From Siphonodentalium dalli (lineage: Eukaryota; Mollusca; Scaphopoda; Gadilida; Siphonodentaliidae): DNA of 64,000 nt. Of the stretch, positions 25,025 through 36,402 are shown in pieces. A program made the position numbers and the translations under genes. How positions within the stretch are numbered: position 1 is the first letter of the stretch; each line of letters begins with the position of its first letter. The notes under the pieces were generated by a model that was given only the letters and a program-made list of their open reading frames with translations, had not been told where the DNA came from and searched no databases. Location of the stretch: contig CP136066.1 of the NCBI GenBank assembly GCA_032622095.1, forward strand, positions 134,075,917 to 134,139,916, read 5' to 3'.

Positions 25025-25990
25025 CTACATTCAATTTTATGTATACCCATACCATACATAGCATCGACGTCCGGATTGACCAATCATTGTTCATGAATCT
25101 GTCCATCTGTCTGTAGACACTTTACACATGGTGCGATAACAAACATTTTCTATCCAAATTTGAAAATGAGTTTCTCAGCCCAAAATACGGATCAAGTTTC
25201 AACTTAGAACTGACGCATGCAGTGATAACACAAAAAAATTTATCTGATCGGAACCAAATTTGGTATGTCAGTTTCTCAGCCTAAAATACAGATCGGGTTC
25301 GAATTTGGGCATGATCCGATATTTTTTAAAGGAGTTATGGCCCTTTTTCTAAAAAGAATCTTGCTCAATTTAACAAAATATATATATATTTTTTTTTCAT
25401 TGAAATTACTGAGACTCCTTTAAACATCTTCCTGAAAACCACCAAGCTGATAAATCTGACATGGTGTGAAGAGGCCTAGGATGGTAGGTACATGTATTCA
25501 GACCCAAGTTATACTGTATATTTTTTTTTGCTCCGAGAACCCATTCCATGTCTTTTAATCTTTTCCAGTATTAAAATAACTATATTATTTTGATATCCCA
25601 CATGGCAATATGCAACAATATAAATAGAACTGCTTACAATATGATAGTGGTGACAGGCTCTATAGTTTAGATGCTATATTATTAATATCTTCTCTTTTGA
25701 ACCATAAATTCCAATAATTTGTGTTATTATGTACATATGTTTATACCAGTTTAATACTACTTTAGTACATACAGTAATGCCCTAAATAATCGACTCCTTA
25801 ACCACAGCAGAATTATGATAAGTTACCAATAATTCTGCTGTGGTTAAGGAGTCGATTATTTAGGGCATTACTGTATCAGTATTCTCTATATAATACAACG
25901 TAAAAACTCTTACATTTTGTAGATTATGATTCCAAGCATAGCAATATACTATCGCCAAGGGATGGTTTAAACATCAGCTGATCGTGATCA
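25025..25990 (+). repeat. Dispersed repeat family A, copy 2 (inverted orientation)
   Basis: Reverse complement of the 2,350-3,412 sequence: 'gattgaccaatcattgttcat', 'gacactttacacatgg', 'tttctcagcccaaaatac' near the start, and 'ctatcgccaagggatgg', 'cagctgatcgtgatc' at the end. It has acquired the MITE at 25,772-25,873. Parts of its middle differ from the other copies. Confidence 0.8.
25772..25873. mobile_element. Mariner-type MITE, 102 bp, perfect 45-bp TIRs
   Basis: Arms of 45 bases starting 'cagtaatgccctaaataatc' are perfectly complementary around a 12-base loop. It is flanked by TA on both sides (25,770-25,771 and 25,874-25,875). Related family A copies (for example 2,455-2,500 in complement) carry the uninterrupted sequence 'gtacataatagtat...ctctata', which is the empty site. 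TA target duplications and foldback shape fit the Tc1/mariner superfamily. It shares its TIR with the 216-bp elements at 12,991 and 16,445. Confidence 0.93.
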
Positions 25991-25999
25991 TGTGTACCC

Positions 26000-26340
26000 A
26001 TACCAAAGTAGCGTCAATGTCCGGATTAACCACTCGTCGTTCTTCATTCATTACGTCTGTCTGTCAAGACACATTATGCACGGTGCGATAACCCAAACAT
26101 TTTCTATCAGATCGGAACCGAATTTTGTATGAGTTTAATTCTCAGCCTAAAATACAGATCGAGTTTGAATATAGGTTTGATCCATAAGTTTTTTATGGAG
26201 TTATGGTCCTTTTTTGACTTAGAATTCATGCATGCTGTGATAACACAAACATTTGTATCTGATCAGAACCAAAATTTCATATATATATATATTTATAATT
26301 TGTTTTAGCCCTATTATAATCTGTAACCCATTCATGACTG
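26000..26340 (+). repeat. Dispersed repeat family A, partial copy 3
   Basis: Starts 'tgtacccataccaaagtag', continues 'gtccggattaaccactcgtc', 'ggtgcgataacccaaacatt', 'agatcggaaccgaattttgt', parallel to the start of copy 2. It ends in a (TA)n run near 26,280. Two partial copies in a row suggest a local duplication of the family end. Confidence 0.75.
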
Positions 26341-26567
26341 AGTATAGACTCTCCCATCCAGTTCTAAAAGTATAAATTGGAATAGTCCATTGCATTTGTT
26401 AGGATGTTTTCAGAATATGAGCAGACAGATAGATCCCCCCCATTTAGTAGCTTTATTCATGGATTGTCAATGAGTATTAATTAGTCATCAAAAGCACACC
26501 TGGTTTTCCTCCAGCATTTTTATTATACTTGGGGCTGCAATGCCGCTGCATGTAGCTAGCTGGTTTC

Positions 26568-27934
26568 TAGTCCAAGTCTTCTCGTACTAAAACTAGCTAA
26601 GATTTTGGGATGGAGAGATGCTAGTGTTTAGTCCGAGATCGCGCGCATAGCCTTCTTATGACACGAGTTACGCCCAGGATCTGTGGCGGGAATCTGTGGT
26701 GTATTTTACTCGATTTACCTAACAAAGCAATACATGATGCTATATACGTCGGAAAGAGTGACATCTTATGGTCAGAATGGTGTATAATAATCTAACTTTA
26801 ATGTTAAATTACACATAGAATATTCCGGTTGATTGCCACAAACATCGTTGTTTTTTCTGTTTGTTTACTTAACTGAAAGCCGAACTCAGGTTCCGAAGAA
26901 CTTCGGCATTGTCCGGTGTTTGTCCTGAGTATTCTAGTTTCCATTTCTATATATAGCGCGGGGTTTTCCGAACAAAATGACGAAAACCGATCGCCGCAAA
27001 GTCCAGTTTCCAATGTGCTTTGAGAACAATTCCCGCACTAAAAACTTAATGACATAATGGAGGATCAGAAAGGTAGTTTTGTTGACAATTTTCGCAAGCA
27101 ACTTGTCAAAATTGGAGCAAATTAGAACTCTTGTGTCTGACTTGCCATGCGTGTGATTTTCATCCATGTGCATTTTGACTTTTGTGTTGATAAAATAATC
27201 GGAGAACCGAATCACACAGTTTCGACATATAGTTCTTCCGTTTTAGTGGGACTTTTCAAACTTAAGGTTAAAAATTTATACAAATTTTGTTTGATTTTTT
27301 GTGTGCTTAACAAGAGCAGTATATTGCTCTGTTCGCTTAGTATATATCTTAATTTCGCTGAAGTCCACCAAATGTGGGAAATGTAGCACCATATTATTTA
27401 TTCTAATGCTCGTTGTGTTTACACTGTTTTAAACTTTGAGAGGGTTGTAATTCCCCGTAATTTATTTAATGTATTACATTTATATCTTCAATGTTTAATT
27501 AATCTATTTATTTTTTATTTATTGACACACATAATTACGATTACAATGGAGAATTCATCGTAATTTGCGTTGTCAGTCGAAAATCTACGGAATATTTTCA
27601 ACGGAAAATGCCGAACACAGTTCGCGAGGTCAACTGAGTTCGCATACTTTTAAAAATTTGTAAACATTGCGGTAAATGTCTCTTTTCGCATTAAATTACC
27701 GCTTTCAATTCACAACTGATGTGGGGTTCAGATCAAATAGCATGTCTTCTGCGGAAAATATCTTTTATTGTCGCAATTGTGATATTTTATTTCATATAAT
27801 TGTGGTTTTATTTGAGCGGGTCATTAACGCTTAACTCGTGTCATAAGAAGGCTATGCGCGCGATCTCGGACTAAATACTAGCATCTCTCCATCCCAAAAT
27901 CTTAGCTAGTTTTAGTACGAGAAGACTTGGACTA
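26568..27934. mobile_element. Mutator-like transposon: 102-bp TIRs, 9-bp target duplication
   Basis: Left end 'tagtccaagtcttctcgtac' and right end 'gtacgagaagacttggacta' are the outer parts of TIRs of about 102 bases with one visible mismatch (gtgttt against gtattt). They end at the 'gacacgagtta' motif. Exact 9-bp direct repeats 'gctggtttc' flank the element at 26,559-26,567 and 27,935-27,943. Long TIRs plus a 9-bp duplication are the hallmark of Mutator-like elements. The 1.16-kb interior shows no transposase, so it is non-autonomous. It may carry captured host sequence (the 26,880-27,060 part is GC-richer), which I could not identify. Confidence 0.92.
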
Positions 27935-27949
27935 GCTGGTTTCATGTCA

Positions 27950-28515
27950 TGGACTTTAGGCATCTTAAACAGGAGGCAACAAAAAGGCTGGGTTAGGGTC
28001 AGATAGCGCTATTTTAAATACTTCAAAACTTCTTAGGCAGTCCCACTGGGTGGATTTCCCTAATACTTAGAATGGGTCACTGCTATAATACCTAGTTTAT
28101 AATTTGTTCATATGTTCACGTTTGAGTGAATTTTAGGGGCCACTGAGGGGTCAGAAGGTTAACATTGAGGGCTTTGGGGGTTTCATGGATTTCATCTCGA
28201 GAACAGAAATCGATGCTTTAGAACTATGTTTGATAAAAAAATTTATCATGTCAGGGGTTTCAGGGGGTCCTAGACAGGAGGCAACAAAGGGTCAGATAAC
28301 ACTAAATAAAATAAGTACTTCAAAAATCTTTTTATCCAGTCCAAGAGGACAGATATTGTTAATACTTGGTGTGTATTATTGCCATGAACCTTAGTTTCCC
28401 CATTTGTGCATGTATACTGTCATGGCTGATTGAATTTTAGGGGCCACTTTATAGCGCTTAGAAGATTAACATTGAAGGTTATGGACTTTAGAGTCCAAGC
28501 TACTTGTAAAACATT
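27950..28515. repeat. Two tandem units of ~290 bp
   Basis: Unit 1 (about 27,955-28,190) and unit 2 (about 28,255-28,490) share 'aggaggcaacaaa', 'gggtcagata(g/a)c', 'acttcaaaa', 'gaattttaggggccact', 'gaaggttaacattgagg' and 'gctttggggg'-like blocks in order. A third, weaker start occurs at 28,530-28,620 ('tttaggggtcatagggg'). No protein domain found. Confidence 0.8.
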
Positions 28516-28589
28516 GTAATGTGTGAAACCATTTTATTGAGGGCTACTTACTGTCTTTTGTATGAACTGTGGTAATATTTTTTCAATTT

Positions 28590-28835
28590 AGGGGTCATAG
28601 GGGCAAGCATCCTCATCATATTATGACTGTATAGTCCTCACAATGTCAAAGTGACACTACTACTTGCAAAATTGGCACTAGGACACATACATTCCAATTA
28701 TTTTGGTGAATTTTGTGTTATTATGAAAATGTATCTATACTTCTTTAGTACATATAACAATATACTCTATAAATTAACATCAAACCCTAGATATTATTCC
28801 GATCATAGCTATTTATTATGGATGGGTTAAACATC
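28590..28835 (+). repeat. Dispersed repeat family A, partial copy 4
   Basis: 'ccaattattttggtgaattt', 'gtgttattatg', 'actctataaattaacatcaa' and 'gatggg(t)taaacatc' match the end portion of family A as seen at 25,690-25,975 and, in complement, at 2,390-2,520. Confidence 0.65.
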
Positions 28836-29291
28836 TATGAATTATAGGAATTTTATAGTTTATACTAACAAGAATTTGCACCTTTTATTCAAATATTAGA
28901 TATCGGTTTCCCTATTTTGGTTAACCTTAATACACTATAATTCAACTGAATGTTTTGTACATGCCAACTACTAGTACATGTTATAATCAGTGTCCCTTTA
29001 ACACAGGATTGAAAGGTTTAAAACGTGGTGAGAACCTGAATGTTATGTCCAAAGCATTCAGGTGGAATATTACAATTTCTATGAAACTTATTATATTAAA
29101 AGGCACATTCACATACTAGTAATTATTTACAAAAGCACCGAAAAACATAAGCACATAACTGCTGAGCAGTGTATTGTTATTTAAAAAGCACATGCACAAT
29201 TCGATATGCCTAACGGAAAGTTCAACAATGATATACGGTACGCCATCTTTAATACTTTGGAGGGGTCACTTATTTAAATTCTTATTTCAAT

Positions 29292-30552
29292 CGGACCTCC
29301 TATTTACCGAGAACAACCGAGAACAACCAAGAACAAGTCCAAAATTAATAAATAAGTCATAATAATGTCCAAGTATAGTGTATATATCACTCTTAAGTAG
29401 ATATTGTACCATATTTGACCATTTAAATGACATATATGTAGTTATTTTAAGTATACCGAGAACTTGAAACGTCGCCGCCATGTTCTCGGCTGGCGGTAAC
29501 ACAAAGGCATGAGTCGTGCCTAAGTGTTAATTAACGGGACCTGTGTCTGTTTGGTGATTAGAATTAATTGAGTTGTGTACACTAATATGTGTAACTGTTT
29601 GTTAATCACTGCGATGTGTAAGTGCATAACATTGTAGGTGAGAAATATATTAAAGAAATAATTACAACTGATGCAAAAAAAAAACACCTTCTGTAATCAG
29701 TCACTTGGAAGAACAAATCCTACTTCTCAAATCAGCAATTCAATCTGGATCTATAATTGGTATCGACGGAACATTTAATCTTGCAACTTGCTATGTAACA
29801 ACTATTATTTTTAAAAACCCTAATATTATAAGGAAATCAACTTCAGATCCACCAATACTTTTAGGACCTTTATTTTTGCATTGGGATGGTACTTTTTAAT
29901 CTTACCATCGGTTTTTATCTTATTTATCAAGTAAATTAGTAGGCATTTCACAAGATACCGTAAAGTAACATTTGGAACTGGTGATGAATTGTAACTTGTG
30001 AATGCCATAACATCTTGTTTTCCAAACAGCACGCATGCATTATGCACACGCCATCTTACGGACAATCTTCTCCATAAACTAAAAAGGCAGACAATGACGA
30101 GACTGTGCAAAAAGTAATCATTAAGGTTTTCAATACAAAGACTGGACTTCTGACAATGACAGACATACGATGAGACATATTAAGCTGACATACTTACGCA
30201 AAACAGACGATATTTGACAAATTCATTCATGCCGAGATTACAAACTAAAATATTTGACGCTCGGATAAAAGCTGATGGAAGTTTAAATCGTGTCAAACCG
30301 AGAAGACACTACAAACCGAGAACAAGCTTAATTAATCAAGCCGATACGCTGTATGTTAAACGAGATCGTCGCTCGGTGGCGCTTACAATTTGTTAACAAT
30401 ATGTCGGTTAAATGCATAAAAGTAAACATTTTAATGAAAATATTGATGTCTACTGTAGATATTTCAAATAGAACACTATATTTAATGTATATAAGGCATT
30501 TTAAACCTTGTTCTCGGTTGTTCTCGGTTGTTCTCGGTAAATAGGGTGACCC
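29292..30552 (+). mobile_element. MULE relic with 47-bp TIRs and 8-bp target duplication
   Basis: The left TIR runs from 'cggacctcctatttaccgag' through three 'aaccgagaac'-type iterations; the right end is the complement ('ttgttctcggttgttctcgg' ... 'taaatagggtgaccc'). Exact 8-bp repeats 'atttcaat' flank it at 29,284-29,291 and 30,553-30,560. The TIRs are made of iterated 'cgagaacaac', an unusual tandem design. The interior still encodes parts of a transposase (next entry). The right end lies 61 bases from the acceptor of the P450 middle exon. Confidence 0.88.
29705..30117 (+). pseudogene. Degraded MULE-type transposase core
   Basis: Two coding fragments in different frames survive. The first (29,705-29,899) reads IGIDGTFNLATCYVTTI and then PPILLGPLFLHWDGTF, matching the 'D-x-TF' strand around the first catalytic aspartate of MULE transposases and the following 'P(I/V)xLGPxxxH' motif. 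The second (about 29,965-30,117) reads VTFGTGDE, then CFPNSTHALCTRHLTDNLLHKL, matching the second aspartate strand and the C/H-rich helix (LCxxHLxxN). Between them a deletion and frame change have removed the linker. A stop follows GTGDEL. Only a small part of a normal transposase of several hundred residues remains. Family assignment is by motif reading, not by search. Confidence 0.72.
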
Positions 30553-30613
30553 ATTTCAATATATAGAGGACAGGGCATACATTATATATCTGTTATAAGA
30601 TCCTTTATTTCAG

Positions 30614-31059
30614 CACTGATGTGAGCAAATGGTCAATTATGGAAAAATAACAGAAGATTCTGTCTCCACACTCTGCGAGATTTTGGAATGGGAAAAAATC
30701 TTCTGGAAACCAAGATACAAATGCTATCAGTAATGTCATTTGTTTAATTACTTTCGGAAGACGATATGAATATGATGACAAAACAGTTGAAGAACGCCTA
30801 AAGAAAATGGATGAGAATCTATCCGGGTGTGGACTTCTTTTGTTTCTCCATCCGATCATGAGGTTTCTCCCAGGAGACATCTTCAAAATCAATAAGATCA
30901 AGAAAAATGTGCGAGAAGAGAAAGAATTCATAATATAAAGGGAGGTGAAAGCACATTTGCAAGATTATCGTCCGGGTGTTGTCAATGACTTTATCGATGC
31001 ATATATCAAGAAATGGGAAAAGGAGAAGTCTGAAAACAAACAGGAAATACACTCCAGTG
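30614..31059 (+). pseudogene. P450 fused exon 2/3 with two stops and a frameshift
   Basis: After the acceptor 'tttatttcag', frame A gives a TGA at 30,622-30,624 and then [20 protein letters not shown] and [12 protein letters not shown], the C-helix region with the WxxxRR heme-propionate motif. Near 30,717 the reading must change frame to continue as [20 protein letters not shown] and then HPIMRFLPGDIFKINKIKK. The roughly 30-40 residues that normally separate KIQ from NAISN (D-helix), and the intron usually there, are absent, so a deletion fused two exons. A TAA at 30,936-30,938 (AAA to TAA by one change) interrupts before REVKAHLQDYRPG. The exon ends 'tccagtg|gtaata', phase 1, fitting exon 4. 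Confidence 0.88.
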
Positions 31060-31194
31060 GTAATATTAGATTAGATATTTAACACATGGCAATTTGGCCA
31101 AAGATAGGCAGCACATAATTTATATAAAACAATGTTCTGTGCTCCCAATTTTGATAAAAATTTATTTACATGTGTAGGGCAACAGTACTGACAA

Positions 31195-32720
31195 TATCCC
31201 TTTATATATGCTGGCGGCCATGTTTTTCGGCTGAACGACCCCAAAATGACTCGTTTCCCATCTACATGTCATTGATAACATACATGACAAATTTCTTGAA
31301 GTTCCGACCAAAGCTACGACCTGTAGCCCACACCAAAGGATTTATTCATGCAAAGAGTAAAATCCAATATGGCTGCTGGCGGACATGTTTTTTAGCCAAA
31401 CGACCCCAAAATGACTCGTTCCCATCTACATGTTAATATTAACATCCATGATAAATATCATGATGATCAGACAAACAGTACGACCTGTAGCCCGTGCCAA
31501 TGGATTGAATTTTGAAATCCAAGATGGCTGCCAGCGGCCATGTTTTTTGGCCGTATGACCCCAAAATGACTCGTTCCCATATACATGTCAATATCAATAT
31601 TCATGACAAATTTCATAAAGGTCAGACCAAAGGTACGACCTGTAACCCGCGCCAAAGGATTTAGTCATTGAAAGAGTAAAATCCAAGATGGCTGCTGGCG
31701 GCCATGTTTTTTGGAGGAACAACCCCAAAATCACTCGTTCCCATCTACATGTCATTGTTAACATCCATGACAAATTTCATGAAGTTCTGACCAAAGCTAC
31801 AACCTGTAGCCCGCGCCAAAGAATTTAGTCATGCAAAGAGTAAAATCCATGATGGCTGCTGGCGGCCATGTTTCTTGGCCGAACAACCCCAAAATCACTC
31901 GTTCCCATCTACATGTCATTGTTAACATCCATGACAAATTTCATGAAGTTCTGATCAAAACTACGACCTGTAGCCTGCGCCAAAGGATTTAGTCATGCAA
32001 AGAGTAAAATCCAAGATGGCTGCCAGCGGCCATGTTTTTTGGCCGTATGACCCCAAAATGACTCGTTCCCATATACATGTCAATATCAATATTCATGACA
32101 AATTTCATAAAGGTCAGACCAAAGGTACGACCTGTAACCCGTGCCAAAGGATTTAGTCATGCAAAGAGTAAAATCCAAGATGGTTGCTGGCGGCCATGTT
32201 TTTTGGCCGAATGACCCCAAAATCACTCGTTCCCATATACATGTCATTGTTAACATCCATGACAAATTTCATAAAGGTCAGACCAAAGGTACGACCTGTA
32301 ACCCGTGCCAAAGGATTTAGTCATGCAAAGAGTAAAATCCAAGATGGTTGCTGGCGGCCATGTTTTTTGGCCGAATGACCCCAAAATGACTCGTTCCCAT
32401 CTACATGTCAATATTAACATCCATGACAAATTTCATAATGATCAGACGAACAGTACGACCTGTAGCCCGCGCCAATGGATTGAATTTTGAAATCCAAAAT
32501 GGCCACCAGCGGCCATGTTTTTTGGCCGAATGACCCCAAAATGACTCGTTCCCATCTACATGTCAATGTCAACATTCATGACAAATTGCATAAAGATCAG
32601 ACCAAAGGTACGACCTGTAGCCCGCGCCAAAGGAAATTGTTGACGGACACACGCACACACGGACGACGGACGCCAAGCCATGGCAATAGCTCAAACTTAC
32701 AAAAGTAAGTTGAGCTAAAT
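31195..32720. repeat. ~163-bp tandem array, block 3 (9 units) with terminal hairpin
   Basis: 'acctgta(g/a)cc' recurs at about 31,318, 31,482, 31,637, 31,800, 31,964, 32,127, 32,295, 32,458 and 32,612, a steady period of about 154-168. Units match block 2. The array ends with 'gacggacacacgcacacacgg' (landmarks gacggacac, cacacgg), 'gccatggcaatagctcaaac' and a hairpin 'tagctcaaacttac'/'gtaagttgagcta' at 32,690-32,717. The closing hairpin looks like a functional element end, so this is best seen as a mobile element with a tandem core, as in pearl-type or Helitron-derived elements. Confidence 0.92.
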
Positions 32721-33019
32721 ATACTGGTACCATTTTAACCTAATCTTTTTCAATTATTCTTCTTGAAGACAGATGCAGAAAATTACTCCACCAACATGCA
32801 TGCTAGTACAACTACTAGTAACCTAGGGCCCTACAATAGTTGAGATGCGATGTTGGTATTGATGGTGTGATTCAGTGTCGACACTGAACCTGGTGTTTTT
32901 TAATGTCCCCTTCATTGACACATGTTTGAAAATTTTGCACAGGGCGATGATGAAATATGCATCGGCGATATCAGTTGCATATGAGGTTGGTTCACTTACT
33001 AGTAGGTGACCATAAAAAA

Positions 33020-34110
33020 ACGATCGGCCGATCACGATCAGCAGATGTTAACCCATCCCTTGGCGATGGTAAATTACTATGATCGGAATCATAAATGAGA
33101 GTTTTGATGTTGAATTATAGAGTATACTGTTATGTACTATTATAGACAAATGTACATAACACAAATTATTGGAATTTATGGGTCACTCGTATTTATATAA
33201 GAGAATGCACTGGTACATGATCTGTAATGCTGCACCACCACAGCCTTGGGTTAAATGTGAAAAAGGTGACCTGGACATGGAATACTTGGGTTAAGAGAGT
33301 CCAATTTAAGTTTACAATGATAATGTATCAATTCTACCAACAACACCCATCAAGATAAAGACCCATTAATATCAATTATATAGCAGAGCTGTCAACAAAT
33401 TACAGGCATCGTTTATATTGAAGTCTGGCATCTCTATTTAAACCAATAACATTTATAATGACCTCAGACCATCTGTAGAGTGATATACTCAGCTGTGCAA
33501 TGAAGCACAGATCTATGTTCTAGTCTACTGTTAATATCATGTGATGTGTATAGTTGAAACTTATTTTTTAAATTTAATACCATAGGTTTCTTTATCTGCA
33601 CATTGGCATAAGAGACATCAGAAAATAATATAGCCTTATCAACAGCTAAGTAGACCAAAGGCATGGGATGGAATTGATGAATTGGGTTTAAAGTCGCTCC
33701 AAACAAATTTACAAGTACATAATACAAGATTTTGGACCGATTTAAACCAAATTTGGTGTGGTGACTCGGGGTTCCCTTGGCAGAGTTATAATGGTGTTAG
33801 TTTTTCAAATTTTGTTAACTTTAAAAACAATTTTTTTTTTTATTATTTAAACAAAAAATATTTTATTATATTTTTTTTTTTTAAATTGAGCAAGGAATTC
33901 AATCTAAAACAATTTTTTTTTTAAGAGTGAATATTTTTTTTCGAAAAAGGGCCATATAAACTCAGTTTAAAATAATCGGATCAAACCCATATTCGAACTC
34001 GATCTGTATTTTGGGCTGAGAAACTCACATATCAATTTGGTTGCGATCAGATAGAAAATGTTTCAGTTATCGCATTATGCGTAAAGTGTCTACAGACAGA
34101 CTGGGCTGTC
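33020..34110 (-). repeat. Dispersed repeat family A, copy 5 (near full length)
   Basis: Parallel to 2,350-3,412 over its whole length: 'ggccgatcacgatcagcaga', 'gagaatgcactggtac', 'gcaccaccacagccttggg', 'tggtgactcggggttccc', 'cgaactcgatctgtattttg', and 'gcgtaaagtgtctacagaca'. The A/T-rich middle (33,815-33,930) varies most between copies. Confidence 0.85.
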
Positions 34111-34164
34111 TAGAAGTTTATATTCAATCATTAGCTGATTAATTGTGTATTAATTAAATAATAA

Positions 34165-34935
34165 TTCATTTGTTTGGCCAAATGAAAATTTTATTGGCCA
34201 AATTAAAACAAACTTTGGCCAAATGTTTTGGACCAATTAAAACAACTTTGGCCAAAGTAAATCCTCATTTTCTGGGAAGTTCACAATTGATATTAAAACG
34301 AAATTCGCAAACATGAAATTAACATTCTATTTAATTATAATCACATAAATACGCTCAAACAAGTGCAGTAACTAGTAACTCTTTGTCGCTGACACCATGG
34401 TCGCCAACTAATAAAGTAATGAGCTGTGTTTAATAGTTGTCATCACTATTTTCGCCGATAAGATCAAGCCAGGTTGTTGTTAGTAGATGGGAGGCAGTTT
34501 ATGACACATTACATGCCATTGAGTTAAGTACTGCTCGCTTGTACATCCAATTATGGGACAATGTATTTACATATTTTATCTTATAGACTGCCTAATCAAC
34601 AAAAAATTACATAACCAGTGTACAGATTAAATGTTTTGACGATAGTGATTTACATCCAATATTATTTGAAATAACTGGTTAAATGTTCAAGCTTACCTTG
34701 TCACCTGTGTACAGCCGTCACAATTCAATCAACGCTCCCATTACAGAATACATTTGGGTTTTCATGGTATGATATTTCCGAAGTACGAAACCCGCGTGTT
34801 CAAGAACGGCGATACTTTCAATGCCTAAATTTGTTTATCTATTCAGTGCTTTTGAATTAGTTTTCCATCTCAATTTGGGGTAAAAACAAAAGTTTGGCCA
34901 AGTTAAATTTTTATTGGCCAATTTCAACCCCCGAC
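34165..34935. repeat. TTGGCCAAA-rich direct repeats flanking ~0.65 kb
   Basis: 'gtttggccaaatgaaaattt' followed by 'tattggccaaatt' at 34,170-34,205 recurs as 'gtttggccaagttaaattt' then 'ttattggccaattt' at 34,890-34,925. Additional 'tttggccaaa' words occur at 34,210-34,255. TTGGCCAA is itself palindromic, so orientation is ambiguous. The interior shows no gene. Confidence 0.6.
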
Positions 34936-35069
34936 CATGTGAACACTGGTCATATGAGGTGAAGTGAGAATATATATAATATTTCTGAGCCTGACATGAC
35001 ACCGTAGCTGGCAACTAGGCCAAAAAAACAGAAAAAATACCCGCCCGTCACTCTTTGAACGGCCCCCGA

Positions 35070-36402
35070 CTAGATAATCATCTGGAGGTCACCGAAGATC
35101 CATATAGAGTGTGGTGACGATCGGATGAGGGATGTGGCCTGTAGAATGTGCTGAAGTATTTAGTCCTGCAAAGAGTAAAATCCAAAATGGCCACTGGCAG
35201 CCATGTTTTTCTACGGATTTAGGAAAAAATTGATGGCTCCTATCTAAAAATCACCCCTAAGATTCATATGAAGTTTGGTGATGATCGGATTAGGGACGTG
35301 GTCTGTAGGTTGTGCCAAATGATTTGGTCATGCAAAAAGTAAAATCCAAGATAGCTGTCGGCAGCCATGTTTTTTATCGAAAATCGTTCAAATTTGATAG
35401 CTCCCATCTACAGGTGATCACAATCATGCCTGCAAAATTAAATGAAAGTGTCAATGACACTGTAGCTCAAACTTAATAAATATTTTGCTGAGCAATGAAA
35501 AGAATGATAAACAAGAAGTAACGCTGAAGATCCATATAAAATTTGATCATGATCGGATGAGGAATATGGTCTGTAGGGTGCGGCAAAAGATTTATTCATA
35601 CAAAGAGTAAATTCCAAGATGACGCTGGTGGCCATGTTTTTTAAAGAATTATGGTCAAAATAGGAGGCTCCAATCTAAATGTCACCCCGAAGATCCATAT
35701 GAAGTTTGGTGATGATCAGATGAGAGATGTGGTCTGTAGGATGCGCCAAAGGATTTAGTCATACAAAGAGTCAATTCAAGATGGCCACTGACGGCCATGT
35801 TTTTCAACAAATTTCGGTCAAATTATGAGGCTCCCATCTAAATGTCACCCCGAAGATCCATATGAAGTTTGGTGATGATCGGATGAGGGATGTGGTCTGT
35901 AAGGTGTGCCAAAGGATTTAGTCATACAAAGAGTAAATTCCAAGATAGCCACTGGTGGCCATGTTTTTCAACGAATTCCTGTAAAAATAGGAGGCTCCCA
36001 TCTAGAGGTCACCCCAAAGATCCAACTGAAGTTTGGTGATCATCAGATGATGGATGTGGTATGTAGGGTGTGCTCAAGGATTTAGTTATGCAATGAGTAA
36101 AATCCAAGACAGCTGCCGACGGCCATGTTTTTCATAGAAAATTGTTCAAATTTGATAGCTCCCATCTAGAAGTAATTCTAAACATGCCTGTAAATTTTCA
36201 AATCAATTCTCCAATAAATGCGGGCTGTGCCGATGGACTCAAAAATTTGAAATCCAAGATGGCTGCTGACGGCCATGTTTTTCATAAGGGATATGGCCTG
36301 TAGGGCATGCTGAAGGAAATTGTTGACACACTCACGGATCATGGACGGATGACAGATGCCATGGCAATAGCTCAAACCTTACGTTGAAAAGTTGAGCTAA
36401 AA
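35070..36402. repeat. Diverged ~163-bp tandem array, block 4, with terminal hairpin
   Basis: Units resemble block 1: 'gatccatatgaagtttggtg', 'atgatcggatgagggatgtg', 'gccaaaggatttagtcat', 'ccaagatggcc', 'cggccatgtttttca'. About seven units are visible. The 3' end repeats the block 3 ending: 'ccatggcaatagctcaaac' then a hairpin with 'gttgagctaaa' (36,367-36,401). A 'gtcaatgacactgtagctc' start motif inside (35,449-35,468) suggests two elements in tandem. Confidence 0.85.

Larger units (their letters stand above)
24925..30613 (+). other. P450 intron 1 (5.7 kb), filled with transposable elements
   Basis: Bounded by a GT donor at 24,925 and 'tttatttcag' at 30,604-30,613. It contains two copies of family A, a mariner-type MITE, a 1.37-kb Mutator-like element, a ~290-bp tandem duplication and a MULE relic ending only 61 bases before the acceptor. 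Confidence 0.75.

Noticed and set aside
28993-29053. Possible P450 exon 2 ('aacacag' acceptor, reading GLKGLKRGENLNVMSKAF, then GTGG donor)
   Set aside because: The true C-helix exon with WKNNRRF is at 30,614. The reading here lacks the WxxxR motif, so similarity to a P450 'GENWKxxRKF' stretch is probably chance.
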